Counted from the first letter of the stretch, positions 16,885-27,449 are shown. The stretch is 64,000 nt of DNA from Streptomyces sp. SAT1 (GCF_001654495.1 NZ_CP015849.1:1750501-1814500), one strand, 5' to 3'. Made by a program: numbers and translations. The notes: a model not told the origin generated them from the sequence alone.

Positions 16885-19800
16885 TCAGCCCGCCAGGCAG
16901 GACGGGCCGAGCAGGACCTTCAGATCGCCGAAGAGGGCGGGGTCGGGCTTGACCCGGTGCCGGTCGAGGCGCAGCACGGTCGTCTTGGACGGGCCCTGGA
17001 GCTTGATCCGGACCTCGCTGTCGCCCCGGTGGTGGGTGAGGATCTCGCCGAGGCGGCTGACCATGGGCGGGGTGATCCGGGTGGCCGGGATGGTGAGCAC
17101 CACGGGCGCGTTGGCGCCCGCGTTGGACAGGTCGGGGACCTGGAGCTCCATCGCGACCAGGCGCGGCACGTCCTCGCGCTTGTCGAGGCGTCCCTTGACG
17201 AAGACGACGGCGTCCTCGACGAGTTGGGTGGAGACGAGCTGGTACGTCGCCGGGAAGAACATGCACTCGATGGATCCGGCCAGATCCTCGACGGTGGCGA
17301 TCGCCCAGGCGTTGCCCTGCTTGGTCATCTTGCGCTGGAGGCCGGAGATGATGCCGCCGATGGTGACGACCGCGCCGTCGGCGTGCTCACCGCCGGTGAG
17401 CTGGGAGATGCCCGCGTCGGCCTTGTCGGAGAGCACGTGTTCCAGGCCGAACAGGGGGTGGTCGGAGACGTAGAGGCCGAGCATCTCCCGCTCCTGGGCG
17501 AGCAGATACGTCTTGTCCCACTCCTCGGTGGTGAACTCCACGTCCAGCCCGAAGCCGGGTTCGCCGCTGGGCTCGTCGCCCATCCCGCCGAAGAGGTCGA
17601 ACTGCCCCTCGGCCTCCTTGCGTTTGACCGCGACCACATTGTCGATCATCGGCTCGTACTGCGCGGTGAGGCCCTTGCGGGTGTGGCCCATCTCGTCGAA
17701 GGCGCCGGCCTTGATCAGCGACTCGGTGGTGCGCTTGTTGCAGACCACCGCCTCGACCTTGTCGAGGTAGTCGGGGAAGGAGGAGTACTTCCCCTTGGCC
17801 TTGCGGCTCCGGATGATCGACTCCACCACGTTGGTGCCGACGTTGCGGACGGCGGAGAGACCGAAGAGGATCACGTCATCGCCCTGCGCGGCGAAGTTCG
17901 CCTCGGACTCGTTGACGTTGGGCGGGAGCACCTTGATGCCCATGCGCCGGCACTCGTTGAGATAGACCGCCGACTTGTCCTTGTCGTCCTTGACCGAGGT
18001 CAGCAGGGCCGCCATGTACTCGGCCGGATGGTTGGCCTTCAGATAGGCGGTCCAGTACGACACCAGTCCGTACGCGGCCGAGTGCGCCTTGTTGAAGGCG
18101 TACCCGGCGAAGGGCACCAGCACGTCCCACAGCGCCTGGATCGCCTCGTCGCTGTAGCCGTTCTTCTTGGCGCCGGCCTGGAAGATGGTGAAGTTCTTCG
18201 CCAGCTCGTCGGGCTTCTTCTTGCCCATCACCCGGCGCAGGATGTCGGCCTCGCCGAGCGAGTACCCCGCGATGATCTGCGCGGCCTTCTGCACCTGCTC
18301 CTGGTAGACGATCAGGCCGTAGGTGACGGCCAGGACCTCTTCGAGCGGCTCCTCCAGCTCCTTGTGGATCGGGGTGATCTCCTGGAGGCCGTTCTTGCGC
18401 AGCGCGTAGTTGGTGTGCGAGTCCATGCCCATGGGACCGGGCCGGTACAGCGCCGAGACGGCGGAGATGTCCTCGAAGTTGTCCGGCTTCATCAGCCGCA
18501 GCAGGGAACGCATCGGCCCGCCGTCGAACTGGAAGACGCCCAGGGTGTCGCCCCGCTGGAGCAGGTCGAAGGTCGTCGGGTCGTCCAGCGGCAGCGCCAG
18601 GAGATCGATGTCGATCCCCTTGTTGGACTTCACCATCTTGACGGCGTCGTCCATGATCGTCAGGTTGCGCAGGCCCAGGAAGTCCATCTTCAGCAGGCCG
18701 AGCGACTCACAGCTCGGATAGTCCCACTGCGTGATGGTCACCCCGTCGGTGTGCCTCACCCAGACCGGGACGTGCTCGGTGATGGTCTCGCTGGACATGA
18801 TCACACCGGCGGCGTGCACGCCCATCTGCCGGACCAGGCCCTCGACGCCCTTCGCGGTGTCGATGACCTTCTTCACGTCCGGCTCGTTCTCGTACATCGC
18901 ACGGACCTCGCCGGCCTCCGAGTACCGGGGGTGCGAGGAGTCCGTGATGCCGTTGAGATCGATGCCCTTGCCCAGGACATCGGCCGGCATCGCCTTGGTG
19001 ATGCGGTCGCCCATCGCGTACGGGTAGCCCAGCACCCGCGCGGAGTCCTTGATCGCGTTCTTCGCCTTGATCTTGCCGTACGTACCGATCATGGCGACCT
19101 TGTCGGCGCCGTACTTCTCCGTGACGTACCGGATGACCTCCACGCGCCTGCGCTCGTCGAAGTCGATGTCGACGTCGGGCATGGAGATGCGCTCGGGGTT
19201 GAGGAACCGCTCGAAGATCAGACCGTGCGGGATCGGGTCGAGGTCGGTGATGCCCATGGCGTACGCGACGATCGAACCGGCCGCCGAGCCTCGGCCGGGG
19301 CCGACCGCGATGCCGTTGTTCTTGGCCCACATGATGAAGTCGGCGACCACGAGGAAGTAGCCCGGGAAGCCCATCGAGATGATGACGTCCATCTCGTAGT
19401 CGACCTGCTTCTGGCGGTCCTCGGGGACACCGCCGGGGAAGCGGCGCTCCATGCCGCGCCGGACCTCCTCCTTGAACCAGGTGACCTCGGTGTAGCCCTC
19501 GGGGATGTCGAACTTCGGCATCAGGTCGCGCTTCTCGAACATGCCCGTGGTGTCGACCATCTCGGCCACCAGGAGCGTGTTGGCGCAGCCCTGCTGCCAG
19601 GCGTCCGAGGAGTCGATGGCGTACATCTCCTCCGTGGACTTCAGGTAGTAGCCGGTGCCGTCGAACTTGAAGCGGTCGGGGTCGGAGAGGTTCTTGCCGG
19701 TCTGGATGCACAGCAGGGCGTCATGGGCGCCGGCCTCGTGCGCGTACGTGTAGTGCGAGTCGTTGGTGACCAGCGGCGGGATGCCGAGCTTCCTGCCGAT

Positions 19801-20424
19801 CTCCAGCAGGCCCTCGCGGACCCGGTGCTCGATGTCGATGCCGTGGTCCATCAGCTCCAGGAAGTACCGGTCCTTGCCGAAGATGTCCTGGTAGTCGGCG
19901 GCGGCCTTCAGCGCCTCCTCGTCCTGGCCCAGACGCAGCCGGGTCTGCACCTCGCCCGAGGGGCAGCCGGTGGAGGCGACGATGCCCTGGGACCACTGGG
20001 CGATGGTCTCCTTGTCCATGCGGGGCCACTTCTGGAGCCAGCCCTCGGCGTAGGCGTCGGAGGAGAGCCGGAAGAGGTTGTGCAGCCCCGTGCGGTCCAC
20101 CGCCCACATCGTCTTGTGGGTGTAACCACCGGAACCGGAGACGTCGTCGCGCTTCTGGTGCGGCTGGCCCCAGCGGATCTTGCGCTTGTTGCGCCGGGAC
20201 TCGGGCGCGACATACGCCTCGATGCCGATGATCGGGGTGACCCCGGCCTTCTGCGCGGAGTGGAAGAAGTCGTACGCCCCGTGGAGGTTGCCGTGGTCGG
20301 ACATGGCGATGTGCGACATGCCCATCTCGTTGCACGCGTCGAACATGTCCTTCAGCCGCGCGGCACCGTCCAGCATCGAGTACTGGGTGTGGACGTGCAG
20401 GTGCGTGAACGGCGGCTTCGACAC
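16885..20424 (-). CDS. dnaE: DNA polymerase III alpha subunit
   Basis: DnaE (1179 aa) is the replicative polymerase catalytic subunit. The N-terminal PHP domain starts at once (HLHVHTQYSMLDGA, MSDHGNLHGAYDF). The palm holds the catalytic acidic motif PDVDIDFDERRR and GPGRGSAAGS. The fingers contain GYAFNKAHSAAYGLVSYWTAYLKA, and the C-terminal part has an OB fold (VVTIGGIISGLQRKMTKQGNAWA). GTG 20424 is chosen because AGGAGG stands 7 nt upstream and the PHP motif follows closely. The length matches the streptomycete essential DnaE rather than the DnaE2 mutasome form. Confidence 0.97.
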   Translation of the reverse strand: MSKPPFTHLHVHTQYSMLDGAARLKDMFDACNEMGMSHIAMSDHGNLHGAYDFFHSAQKAGVTPIIGIEAYVAPESRRNKRKIRWGQPHQKRDDVSGSGGYTHKTMWAVDRTGLHNLFRLSSDAYAEGWLQKWPRMDKETIAQWSQGIVASTGCPSGEVQTRLRLGQDEEALKAAADYQDIFGKDRYFLELMDHGIDIEHRVREGLLEIGRKLGIPPLVTNDSHYTYAHEAGAHDALLCIQTGKNLSDPDRFKFDGTGYYLKSTEEMYAIDSSDAWQQGCANTLLVAEMVDTTGMFEKRDLMPKFDIPEGYTEVTWFKEEVRRGMERRFPGGVPEDRQKQVDYEMDVIISMGFPGYFLVVADFIMWAKNNGIAVGPGRGSAAGSIVAYAMGITDLDPIPHGLIFERFLNPERISMPDVDIDFDERRRVEVIRYVTEKYGADKVAMIGTYGKIKAKNAIKDSARVLGYPYAMGDRITKAMPADVLGKGIDLNGITDSSHPRYSEAGEVRAMYENEPDVKKVIDTAKGVEGLVRQMGVHAAGVIMSSETITEHVPVWVRHTDGVTITQWDYPSCESLGLLKMDFLGLRNLTIMDDAVKMVKSNKGIDIDLLALPLDDPTTFDLLQRGDTLGVFQFDGGPMRSLLRLMKPDNFEDISAVSALYRPGPMGMDSHTNYALRKNGLQEITPIHKELEEPLEEVLAVTYGLIVYQEQVQKAAQIIAGYSLGEADILRRVMGKKKPDELAKNFTIFQAGAKKNGYSDEAIQALWDVLVPFAGYAFNKAHSAAYGLVSYWTAYLKANHPAEYMAALLTSVKDDKDKSAVYLNECRRMGIKVLPPNVNESEANFAAQGDDVILFGLSAVRNVGTNVVESIIRSRKAKGKYSSFPDYLDKVEAVVCNKRTTESLIKAGAFDEMGHTRKGLTAQYEPMIDNVVAVKRKEAEGQFDLFGGMGDEPSGEPGFGLDVEFTTEEWDKTYLLAQEREMLGLYVSDHPLFGLEHVLSDKADAGISQLTGGEHADGAVVTIGGIISGLQRKMTKQGNAWAIATVEDLAGSIECMFFPATYQLVSTQLVEDAVVFVKGRLDKREDVPRLVAMELQVPDLSNAGANAPVVLTIPATRITPPMVSRLGEILTHHRGDSEVRIKLQGPSKTTVLRLDRHRVKPDPALFGDLKVLLGPSCLAG

Positions 20425-20678
20425 GGTGCGGCCTCCTGGGAGAGCTCTCGGCGACGGGCTGCGGACAGTCTGGGGGACAGCGTCGAAGTCTATGCCCCGG
20501 CACTGACACCCGGAGTCCGGCCGGGCGTACCTTCGGCGGGGAACCGGGCACTCCCCCGCGGCGCCGGACGTTGACCGGGAGGACCCGAGGAGCCGGAGAG
20601 CCGGGCGACCCGCCCCGGCCCCGCCCCGGTCTCCCACCGTCCGCCCATGTCACGCACCACCCCCAGGAGGCACCCGCG

Positions 20679-22028
20679 ATGTCGGTCCCCCAGCTCAGCG
20701 ACGAGCAGCGCGGCGAGGAGATCCTCGCCGTCTTCGACACCGCCTTCGGCGAGCTGCTGGCTGCCGACCCGGCCGCTTTCCGCGTGAAGTTCCGCAAGAT
20801 GGCGGCCTCGGCCTTCGCGTTCTACCGGGGCACGGCGTGCCTCTTCTACCACGACCTGGCCGCCCAGGGCCCCGGCGGGGACGGCGCGCGGGCCGCCGCC
20901 GGACCGTATCTGGACGAGCGCACCTCGCGCGTGTGGATCCACGGCGATCTGCACGCGGAGAACTTCGGTACGTACATGGATTCGAACGGTCGGCTGATCT
21001 TCAACGTCAACGACTTCGACGAGGCGTACGTCGGCCCGTTCACCTGGGACGTCAAGCGTTTCGCCGCCTCCGTCGCCCTGGTGGGGTACGCGAAGGCGCT
21101 CGGCGACCGGCAGATCACCGAACTGGTGAGCGTCTACGCGCGCGCCTACCGCGAGCGGGTGCACGCCCTGGCCACCGGCGCCAAGAGCGACGAGGTGCCG
21201 CCCTTCACCCTGGACACCGCCGAGGGCCCGCTCCTGGACGCGCTGCGCGACGCCCGCTCGCTGACCCGGTTCGGCCTGCTGGAGTCGATGACCGAGATCC
21301 GCGACTTCGAGCGCCGCTTCGCGCCCGGCGGCGGCTCCGTCGAGCTGGACGCGGCCACCCGCTACAAGGTGCTCGCCGCCTTCGACGGCTATCTGGAGAC
21401 CCTCCCGGAGTCGTCCCTGACCCGCCCGGACTCCTACCGCGTCAAGGACGTCGTGGGGCGCCGGGGCATCGGCATCGGCTCGGCCGGGCTGCCCTCGTAC
21501 AACATCCTGCTGGAGGGCAACAGCGACGCCCTGGAGAACGACGTCGTGATCTACATCAAGCAGGCCCAGACCCCGGCCGTCTCGCGGCACGTGACCGACC
21601 GGGCGATCCGCGACTACTTCGAGCACGAGGGCCACCGCACGGTGATCTCCCAGCGCGCCCTCCAGGCGCACGCCGACCCGTGGCTGGGCTGGACCGAGCT
21701 GGACGGCGCGGGGCAGCTCGTCGCCGAGGTCTCGCCGTACGCCGTCGACCTGGACTGGGGCGACATCGACGACCCGGAGGAGATCGCACAGGTCGTCGCC
21801 GACCTCGGCCGGGCCACGGCCGCCATGCACGCGGCGGCCGACGACCAGTCCGGCGAGTCCCTGGTGCCGTTCTCCACCGAGCGGGCCATCGACGCCGCCA
21901 TCGCGGCCGACGAGGAGGGCTTCGCCCCGATGCTGGTGGACTTCGCGCACACCTACGCGGCCCGCGCGCGCGAGGACCACCGGATCTTCGTCGACCTGTT
22001 CCGCAACGGTCGTATTCCGGGTCTGTGA
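20679..22028 (+). CDS. DUF2252 family protein
   Basis: A 449-aa protein of the DUF2252 family, which has a protein-kinase-like fold and unknown substrate. Visible motifs include KFRKMAASAFAFYRGTACLFYHD, WIHGDLHAENFGTYMDSNGRLIFNVNDFDEAY (kinase-like HGD..N and D motifs), WDVKRFAAS, and IYIKQAQTP. It starts at ATG 20679 with AGGAGG 9 nt upstream. The gene is divergent from dnaE. Phosphotransfer activity is only inferred from the fold. Confidence 0.9.
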   Translation: MSVPQLSDEQRGEEILAVFDTAFGELLAADPAAFRVKFRKMAASAFAFYRGTACLFYHDLAAQGPGGDGARAAAGPYLDERTSRVWIHGDLHAENFGTYMDSNGRLIFNVNDFDEAYVGPFTWDVKRFAASVALVGYAKALGDRQITELVSVYARAYRERVHALATGAKSDEVPPFTLDTAEGPLLDALRDARSLTRFGLLESMTEIRDFERRFAPGGGSVELDAATRYKVLAAFDGYLETLPESSLTRPDSYRVKDVVGRRGIGIGSAGLPSYNILLEGNSDALENDVVIYIKQAQTPAVSRHVTDRAIRDYFEHEGHRTVISQRALQAHADPWLGWTELDGAGQLVAEVSPYAVDLDWGDIDDPEEIAQVVADLGRATAAMHAAADDQSGESLVPFSTERAIDAAIAADEEGFAPMLVDFAHTYAARAREDHRIFVDLFRNGRIPGL

Positions 22029-22097
22029 CGACAGGGACGTTCACAGGGACCCTTTAGGGGCGCCTTACCGGCGGACGTGCCACACTCTCCTTCTGCT

Positions 22098-22814
22098 ATG
22101 GACATATCCGGGACCCGACTCAGAGCCGTGCGCGCGGCGCTGTTCACGGCTGTGGTCGTGACGCTCAGCACCGCGTCGCACATCCTGCTGTCCCAGGTCC
22201 CGCTGCCGCTGAACACGGTGGCCGCCGTCGCGGGCGCCGTGTTCGTCCTCGCCTACGCCCTGGCGGGCCGCGAACGCGGCTTCGGCCGGATCGCCGCCCT
22301 GCTGATCCCGCTGGAACTGGCCGCCGACACCGTCTTCACCACCGGCCAGCAGGTCTGCTACGGCAGCGCGGGCGGCCCGCTCGCCGGTCCGCTGCGCTCG
22401 GTCGGCTGGGACGTGCTGTGCGGCAGCAGCACCCATGTCGGCATGCCGCTGGCCCGGATGACCGGCGCCGACACCGACCGGCTCGCGCTGCTGCTCGCGC
22501 ACGCCGACCCGGCGACCGCCTGGCTGCTGCTGGCCGCGCACGTCGCCGTGGGCCTGCTCGCGGCGGGCTGGCTGCGCCGCGGCGAGCGGGCGCTGGCCCA
22601 GCTGGTGCGGGCGGTGGCCGCGACCACCTTCCGGCCGCTGCTGCTCGCGGTCGCGGCGGTCACGGTCCGCCGGCGCGGCACCGTCCGGCGCCCGACGCGC
22701 CCCGCGCCGCACCGCACCGCTCTGCGCGCCCGCCTCCTCGTGCACTCCCTGGGACGACGCGGTCCGCCGCGCCCGGCCGTCCGCGCCCACCGGCCCGCCC
22801 TCGCCCTCGGCTGA
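22098..22814 (+). CDS. Integral membrane protein, unknown function
   Basis: A 238-aa protein with about five membrane helices: AALFTAVVVTLSTASHILL, LNTVAAVAGAVFVLAYAL, IAALLIPLELAADTVFTTG, ATAWLLLAAHVAVGLLAAG and TTFRPLLLAVAAVTV. A loop has two Cys (QQVCYGS and DVLCGSSTHVG) and His, so a disulfide or metal site is possible. The tail (about 50 residues) is Arg/Pro-rich. ATG 22098 is favoured over an upstream ATG at 22077. It precedes a DsbA-like gene on the same strand, which may be functionally linked. Confidence 0.8.
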   Translation: MDISGTRLRAVRAALFTAVVVTLSTASHILLSQVPLPLNTVAAVAGAVFVLAYALAGRERGFGRIAALLIPLELAADTVFTTGQQVCYGSAGGPLAGPLRSVGWDVLCGSSTHVGMPLARMTGADTDRLALLLAHADPATAWLLLAAHVAVGLLAAGWLRRGERALAQLVRAVAATTFRPLLLAVAAVTVRRRGTVRRPTRPAPHRTALRARLLVHSLGRRGPPRPAVRAHRPALALG

Positions 22815-22904
22815 GGGGCGGCACCGGTCCGGGCCGACCGGTCCCCACCACGTCACACGTACGTCCGCGCACCAGGCTGCGCGGCCCACAGGGAGAACAC
22901 CACC

Positions 22905-23723
22905 ATGAGCAAGCGGAACAGCCAGTCGGCGAAGACGGCGGCCCGGGAGCGGCTGCGCGTCGAGCGTGAGCGCGAGGCGAAGCGGGCCAAGGTCAGGCGG
23001 CAGGTCATCGTCGGCGTCTCGGTCGTCGCGGTGCTGGCGGCGGCGGGCGGCATCGGCTACGCCGTCGTCCAGGCCAACAAGCCCGGCCACTGGGAGGCCG
23101 TGCAGGACGAGAAGGTCGTCGCGCCCGCCAACACCTCGGGCAAGGACGGCACGACGGTCGTCTTCGGCAAGAGTTCGGCCGCCAAGACCCTCAAGGTCTA
23201 CGAGGACCCGCGCTGCCCGGTCTGCGCCCAGTTCGAGCAGACCGTCGGTGCGACCCTGAAGAAGAACATCGACGACGGCAAGTTCAAGATGCAGTTCATC
23301 TCCGGCACCTTCCTGGACGACCACGACCAGGGCGAGGGCTCCAAGAACGCGCTGAGCGCCCTCGGTGCCGCGCTCAACGTCAGCCCCGAGGCGTTCCTGG
23401 AGTACAAGACGGCGCTCTACTCCCCCAAGTGGCACCCGGACGAGAACGACGACAAGCTCAAGAGCGACAGCTACCTCATCCAGATAGCGGACACCGTCCC
23501 GGCGCTCAAGGGCAACGCCAAGTTCCAGACCGCCGTGAAGAACGGCACCTACGACGCCTGGGCCATGGCCATGTCGAAGTCCTTCGACGACAACAAGGAC
23601 GGCGTGAAGGGCACCCCGAGCCTGGTCATGAACGGCAAGAAGCTCACCACCCCCGGCTCGGACAACGCGCCGATGACGGTGGAGGACTTCGACTCGGTGG
23701 TCGGCGCCGCACTGAAGGGCTGA
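22905..23723 (+). CDS. Membrane-anchored DsbA-like thioredoxin-fold protein
   Basis: A 272-aa protein. The first 32 residues are highly charged and cytoplasmic, followed by one membrane helix (VIVGVSVVAVLAAAGGIGYAVV, about 34-55) and an extracytoplasmic thioredoxin domain. The redox motif is C104-P-V-C107 in EDPRCPVCAQFE, and the cis-Pro loop is GVKGTPSLVMNGK. It belongs to the thioredoxin_4/DsbA group of actinobacterial disulfide oxidases. ATG is preceded by AGGGAGAA. A VKOR-type partner is not in the window. Confidence 0.92.
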   Translation: MSKRNSQSAKTAARERLRVEREREAKRAKVRRQVIVGVSVVAVLAAAGGIGYAVVQANKPGHWEAVQDEKVVAPANTSGKDGTTVVFGKSSAAKTLKVYEDPRCPVCAQFEQTVGATLKKNIDDGKFKMQFISGTFLDDHDQGEGSKNALSALGAALNVSPEAFLEYKTALYSPKWHPDENDDKLKSDSYLIQIADTVPALKGNAKFQTAVKNGTYDAWAMAMSKSFDDNKDGVKGTPSLVMNGKKLTTPGSDNAPMTVEDFDSVVGAALKG

Positions 23724-23787
23724 CCCGGCCGGGCCGCTGCGCGCCGGATCCGTCCCGGTTCGCACGGCCCTGCGCCAATCCCCGCTG

Positions 23788-23822
23788 AAGAGCGGGCGAA
23801 CTTTCCCCGTTCGCCCGCTCTT
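23788..23822 (+). terminator. Terminator after the DsbA-like gene
   Basis: Perfect 14-bp arms AAGAGCGGGCGAAC (23788-23801) and GTTCGCCCGCTCTT (23809-23822) with a 7-nt loop, followed by TT. It lies 64 bp past the stop and just before phoD. Confidence 0.85.
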
Positions 23823-23852
23823 TGCGCGTACCGGTCAGTAATGTGATCGGCC

Positions 23853-25538
23853 GTGACCAGCCGACACAGAGCGTCCGACCCTGCCCAGACCCCTCTTCGC
23901 GCCGACGGCCCCGCGCCGGGCCCGCGCCGCCGTACGGTCGTCAAGGCCGCCGCGGCCGGTGCCGTCCTGGCCGCGCCGCTCGCCGCCGCGCTGCCCGCGC
24001 GCGCCGCGACCGGGGCGCCCGCCTTCCTGCACGGGGTGGCCTCCGGCGACCCGCTGCCCGACGGCGTCCTGCTGTGGACCCGGGTGACCCCGGTCCCGGA
24101 GGCCCTGCCGGGTTCCGGTGCCGGTCCCGACACCGAGGTGAGCTGGGCGGTCGCCACCGACCGGGCGTTCACCACCGTCGTCGCCCGCGGCTCCACCGTC
24201 GCGAGCGCGGCCTCGGACCACACCGTCAAGGCCGACATCCGCGGCCTGCGGCCCGCCACCGACTACTGGTTCCGCTTCTCGGCCGGCGGCACCGACTCGC
24301 CCGTGGCCCGCACCCGGACCGCGCCCGCCCACGACGCCGCCGTGTCCGGCCTGCGCTTCGGCGTGGTCTCCTGCGCCAACTGGGAGGCCGGCCGCTTCGC
24401 CGCCTACCGCCACCTCGCCGACCGCGGCGACCTGGACGCCTGGCTGCACCTGGGCGACTACATCTACGAGTACAGGTCGGGCGAGTACGCGGCCCGGGGC
24501 ACGGTCGTGCGCCCGCACGAACCGGCGCACGAGATCCTCACGCTCGCCGACTACCGGATCCGGCACGCCCGCTACAAGACCGACCCCGACCTCCAGGCAC
24601 TGCACCACCGGGCGCCGGTCATCGCGATATGGGACGACCACGAGTTCGCCGACAACGCCTGGTCGGGCGGCGCGGTCAACCACACCGAGGGCGCCGAGGG
24701 GGCCTGGAGCGACCGCCAGGCCGCCGCCAAGCGCGCCTACTTCGAGTGGATGCCGGTGCGCCCGGCGATCGCGGGCACCACCTACCGGCGGCTGCGCTTC
24801 GGCAAGCTCGCCGATCTGTCCCTGCTCGACCTGCGCTCCTTCCGCTCGCAGCAGGCGTCCACCGGCTCGGGATCGGTCGACGACCCGGACCGCACCCTCA
24901 CCGGCCGCGCCCAACTGGACTGGCTCAAGGCGGGCCTGACGGCCTCGGACACCACCTGGCGGCTGGTCGGCAACTCGGTGATGATCTCCCCGTTCGTCGT
25001 CGGCGCGCTCTCGGCGGACCTGCTGAAGCCGCTCGCCGAGTTGCTGGGGCTGCCCCGGGAGGGCCTGGCGATCAACACCGACCAGTGGGACGGCTACACC
25101 GACGACCGCCGCGAACTCCTCGGCCATCTGCGGGGCAACGCCATCCGCAACACCGTCTTCCTGACCGGGGACATCCACATGGCGTGGGCCAACGACGTGC
25201 CGGTGGACGCCGGGACCTATCCGCTGTCCGCGTCGGCCGCGACCGAGTTCGTGGTCACCTCGCTGACCTCCGACAACCTCGACGACATGGTCAAGGTCCC
25301 CGAGGGCACCGTCTCGGCACTGGCCGCGCCGGTGATCCGGGCCGCCAACCGGCACGTCCACTGGGTCGACACCGACCGCCACGGCTACGGCGTCCTGGAC
25401 ATCACCGCCGAGCGCGCGCAGATGGACTACTACGTCGTCTCCGACCGCACCCGGGCGGACGCCACGTCGTCCTGGGCCCGTTCGTACCGCACCCGCAGCG
25501 GCACGCAGAAGGTCGAGCGGGCGTACGACCCCGTCTAG
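23853..25538 (+). CDS. phoD: Alkaline phosphatase D, Tat-exported
   Basis: A 561-aa PhoD-type phosphodiesterase/phosphatase. The N-terminus has a twin-arginine signal ([22 protein letters not shown], ending ARAATG near residue 54). The mature protein begins [21 protein letters not shown], typical of PhoD, with a Fn3-like domain and then the metal-binding catalytic domain: [41 protein letters not shown]. It releases phosphate from extracellular phosphoesters, using Fe/Ca in known members. No clear PHO box was identified upstream. Start GTG 23853. Confidence 0.95.
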   Translation: MTSRHRASDPAQTPLRADGPAPGPRRRTVVKAAAAGAVLAAPLAAALPARAATGAPAFLHGVASGDPLPDGVLLWTRVTPVPEALPGSGAGPDTEVSWAVATDRAFTTVVARGSTVASAASDHTVKADIRGLRPATDYWFRFSAGGTDSPVARTRTAPAHDAAVSGLRFGVVSCANWEAGRFAAYRHLADRGDLDAWLHLGDYIYEYRSGEYAARGTVVRPHEPAHEILTLADYRIRHARYKTDPDLQALHHRAPVIAIWDDHEFADNAWSGGAVNHTEGAEGAWSDRQAAAKRAYFEWMPVRPAIAGTTYRRLRFGKLADLSLLDLRSFRSQQASTGSGSVDDPDRTLTGRAQLDWLKAGLTASDTTWRLVGNSVMISPFVVGALSADLLKPLAELLGLPREGLAINTDQWDGYTDDRRELLGHLRGNAIRNTVFLTGDIHMAWANDVPVDAGTYPLSASAATEFVVTSLTSDNLDDMVKVPEGTVSALAAPVIRAANRHVHWVDTDRHGYGVLDITAERAQMDYYVVSDRTRADATSSWARSYRTRSGTQKVERAYDPV

Positions 25539-25563
25539 GACTCCGGGCCTCTTCGGCGCGGGC

Positions 25564-26136
25564 TCAGCCGATGCTGTCGAGGAAGCCGAGCGCCACCCGC
25601 CAGGTGGCCTCGGCGGCCTCCGCGTCGTAGTCCGGCAGGTCCGGGTCGGTGTAGAGGTGGCCGGCCCCGGCGTACCGGTAGATCTCGACGTCGGCGCCGG
25701 TGCGGCCCATCTGGAGGTACCAGGCGCTCAGCCAGTCGTCCGTCTCGAACGGGTCCGGCTCGGCCACGTGCAGCTGGACGGGCAGCTCGTCGGCCTGGGC
25801 GCCCGGCGCGATGTCGGACGTGCCGTGCAGGAGCAGCAGGCCGCGGGCCTTGTCGTCGCCGAGGGCGAGGGTCTGCGCGACGGAGGCGCCGAAGGAGAAC
25901 CCGGCGTAGACCAGGCCGCGTTCCGAGTAGGGGGCGGCGGCCAGCACCGCCCGTCTGAGCAGTTCGTCCTTGCCGGTCTCGTCCTTGAAGGCCATGCCCT
26001 CCTCGACGGAGTCGAACGTACGGCCCGCGAAGAGATCGGGCGTCCACACCTCGTGCCCGGCGGCGCGCAGCCGGTCGGCGGCCTGCCGCACCGCGGGGGT
26101 GAGGCCGTAGGTCGAGTGGAAGAGCATGATGTTCAT
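25564..26136 (-). CDS. Dienelactone hydrolase family protein
   Basis: A 190-aa alpha/beta hydrolase. The nucleophile elbow is GFSFGAS with Ser instead of the Cys found in classical dienelactone hydrolases. The candidate acid is in the strand before EPDPFE, and the His is in AGAGHLYTDP. The start MNIMLFHSTYGLTPAV and DLFAGRTFDSVEEGM match the DLH family. ATG 26136 or ATG 26127 could start translation. It is convergent with phoD and divergent from the MscS gene. Substrate unknown. Confidence 0.88.
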   Translation of the reverse strand: MNIMLFHSTYGLTPAVRQAADRLRAAGHEVWTPDLFAGRTFDSVEEGMAFKDETGKDELLRRAVLAAAPYSERGLVYAGFSFGASVAQTLALGDDKARGLLLLHGTSDIAPGAQADELPVQLHVAEPDPFETDDWLSAWYLQMGRTGADVEIYRYAGAGHLYTDPDLPDYDAEAAEATWRVALGFLDSIG

Positions 26137-26290
26137 GAGGCCATGGTGCCAGCCGGGTACGACGACGCCCGAGCGCACCCGCCCGGATGTGAACGTCCTG
26201 CGTGGGCCTCGCCACACGGGCCCGGCCCTACCCACGAACCGCCGGAAGACACATGTTCGTCCCCGGCCGCCGCCGGTTACGTTCGCAGGC
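26137..26290. promoter_or_regulatory. Divergent promoter region
   Basis: 154 bp between the hydrolase gene and the MscS gene. It must carry the promoters of both. I found no strong repeat or operator. Confidence 0.35.
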
Positions 26291-27433
26291 ATGGAAGACG
26301 CACTCCGCCCGCTGACCGTGATCGGCGGCTCGGTCGTCCTCACCCTGCTCATCGGCTGGACCACCGACCTGCTGCTGCGCAAGGCCGACGAACGGCACCA
26401 CGAGACACCGCTGTGGGGACTGCTGCGCCGGGCCCGCGTGCCCTACCAGCTCGTCCTGTGCTCCGCCCTGCTCAGAGGCTCCTACGACCGCGCCGAACTC
26501 CTCCAGGAGCACCGCGGTGGCGTCGGCCGCACGCTGACCCTGGTGCTGATCGGGTCCGCCGCCTGGCTGGCCGTCCGGATCGCGGCGGCCGTCGTCGAGA
26601 CCTCGTACTCCCGCTACGCCAGCTCCCGAGCGCAGCGGGACCCGGCCCGGGTGCGCCGGGTGCGCACCCAGGTCGAGCTGATCATGCGGGTGGTCACCGC
26701 GGTCGTCATCGTGGTGGCCGCCGCCTCGATGCTGCTGACCTTCCCGGCGATGCGGGCGGCCGGTGCCTCGCTGCTGGCCTCGGCCGGGATCCTCGGCATC
26801 GTCGCCGGTGTCGCCGCGCAGTCCACGCTGAGCAACATGTTCGCCGGGCTCCAGATCGCCTTCGGCGACATGGTGCGCATCGGCGACACCGTCGTCGTCA
26901 ACGGCGAGTGGGGCACCGTCGACGAGATCACGCTGACCTTCCTGACCGTACGGACCTGGGACGAGCGCCGGATCACCATGCCGGTCTCCTACTTCACGTC
27001 CAACCCGTTCGAGAACTGGTCGCGCGGCACCCCGCAGATGACCGGCACCGTCTTCTGGCACCTCGACCACTCCGCGCCGCTGGAGGCGATGCGCGACAAG
27101 CTGCGCGACATCCTGCGCACCTGCCCGGCCTGGGACGGCCGCGCCTGCAACGTGCAGATCACGGACACCACGCCCACCACCGTCCAGGTGCGGGCGCTGG
27201 TGACGGCGAAGGACGCCGACGACATCTGGACGGTGCGGGTCGCGGTGCGCGAGCAGATGCTCCGGTGGCTGTGCGAGGAGCACCCGTACGCGCTGCCCCG
27301 CGTCAACACGGGCGAGGCGGTGCCGCCGCGGGACCGCGCCGCCGGGGACGGGCACGGGGACCGGCCGGTGCCCGTCGCCGGTCCGGACGGGACGCGCACC
27401 GGCCTGGACGCGTCCCGCGCCGGACGCGGCTGA
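26291..27433 (+). CDS. Small-conductance mechanosensitive channel (MscS family)
   Basis: A 380-aa channel. Four helices precede the beta domain, the last being the pore helix AAGASLLASAGILGIVAGVAAQSTLSNMFAG, the family hallmark. The beta domain follows (MVRIGDTVVVNGEWGTVDEITLTFLTVRTWDERRITMPVSYFTSNPFENWSR) and then an alpha/beta vestibule domain. The last ~40 residues are a Pro/Asp/Gly-rich tail. It opens under membrane tension to release solutes. ATG 26291 is chosen because the first helix follows directly. Confidence 0.93.
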   Translation: MEDALRPLTVIGGSVVLTLLIGWTTDLLLRKADERHHETPLWGLLRRARVPYQLVLCSALLRGSYDRAELLQEHRGGVGRTLTLVLIGSAAWLAVRIAAAVVETSYSRYASSRAQRDPARVRRVRTQVELIMRVVTAVVIVVAAASMLLTFPAMRAAGASLLASAGILGIVAGVAAQSTLSNMFAGLQIAFGDMVRIGDTVVVNGEWGTVDEITLTFLTVRTWDERRITMPVSYFTSNPFENWSRGTPQMTGTVFWHLDHSAPLEAMRDKLRDILRTCPAWDGRACNVQITDTTPTTVQVRALVTAKDADDIWTVRVAVREQMLRWLCEEHPYALPRVNTGEAVPPRDRAAGDGHGDRPVPVAGPDGTRTGLDASRAGRG

Positions 27434-27449
27434 CGGGGCCGCCGGCCGT

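Noticed and set aside
16957..20574. 1205-codon plus-strand frame
   Set aside because: Antisense shadow of dnaE; the product is Val/Gly/Asp/Arg-rich with no domain.
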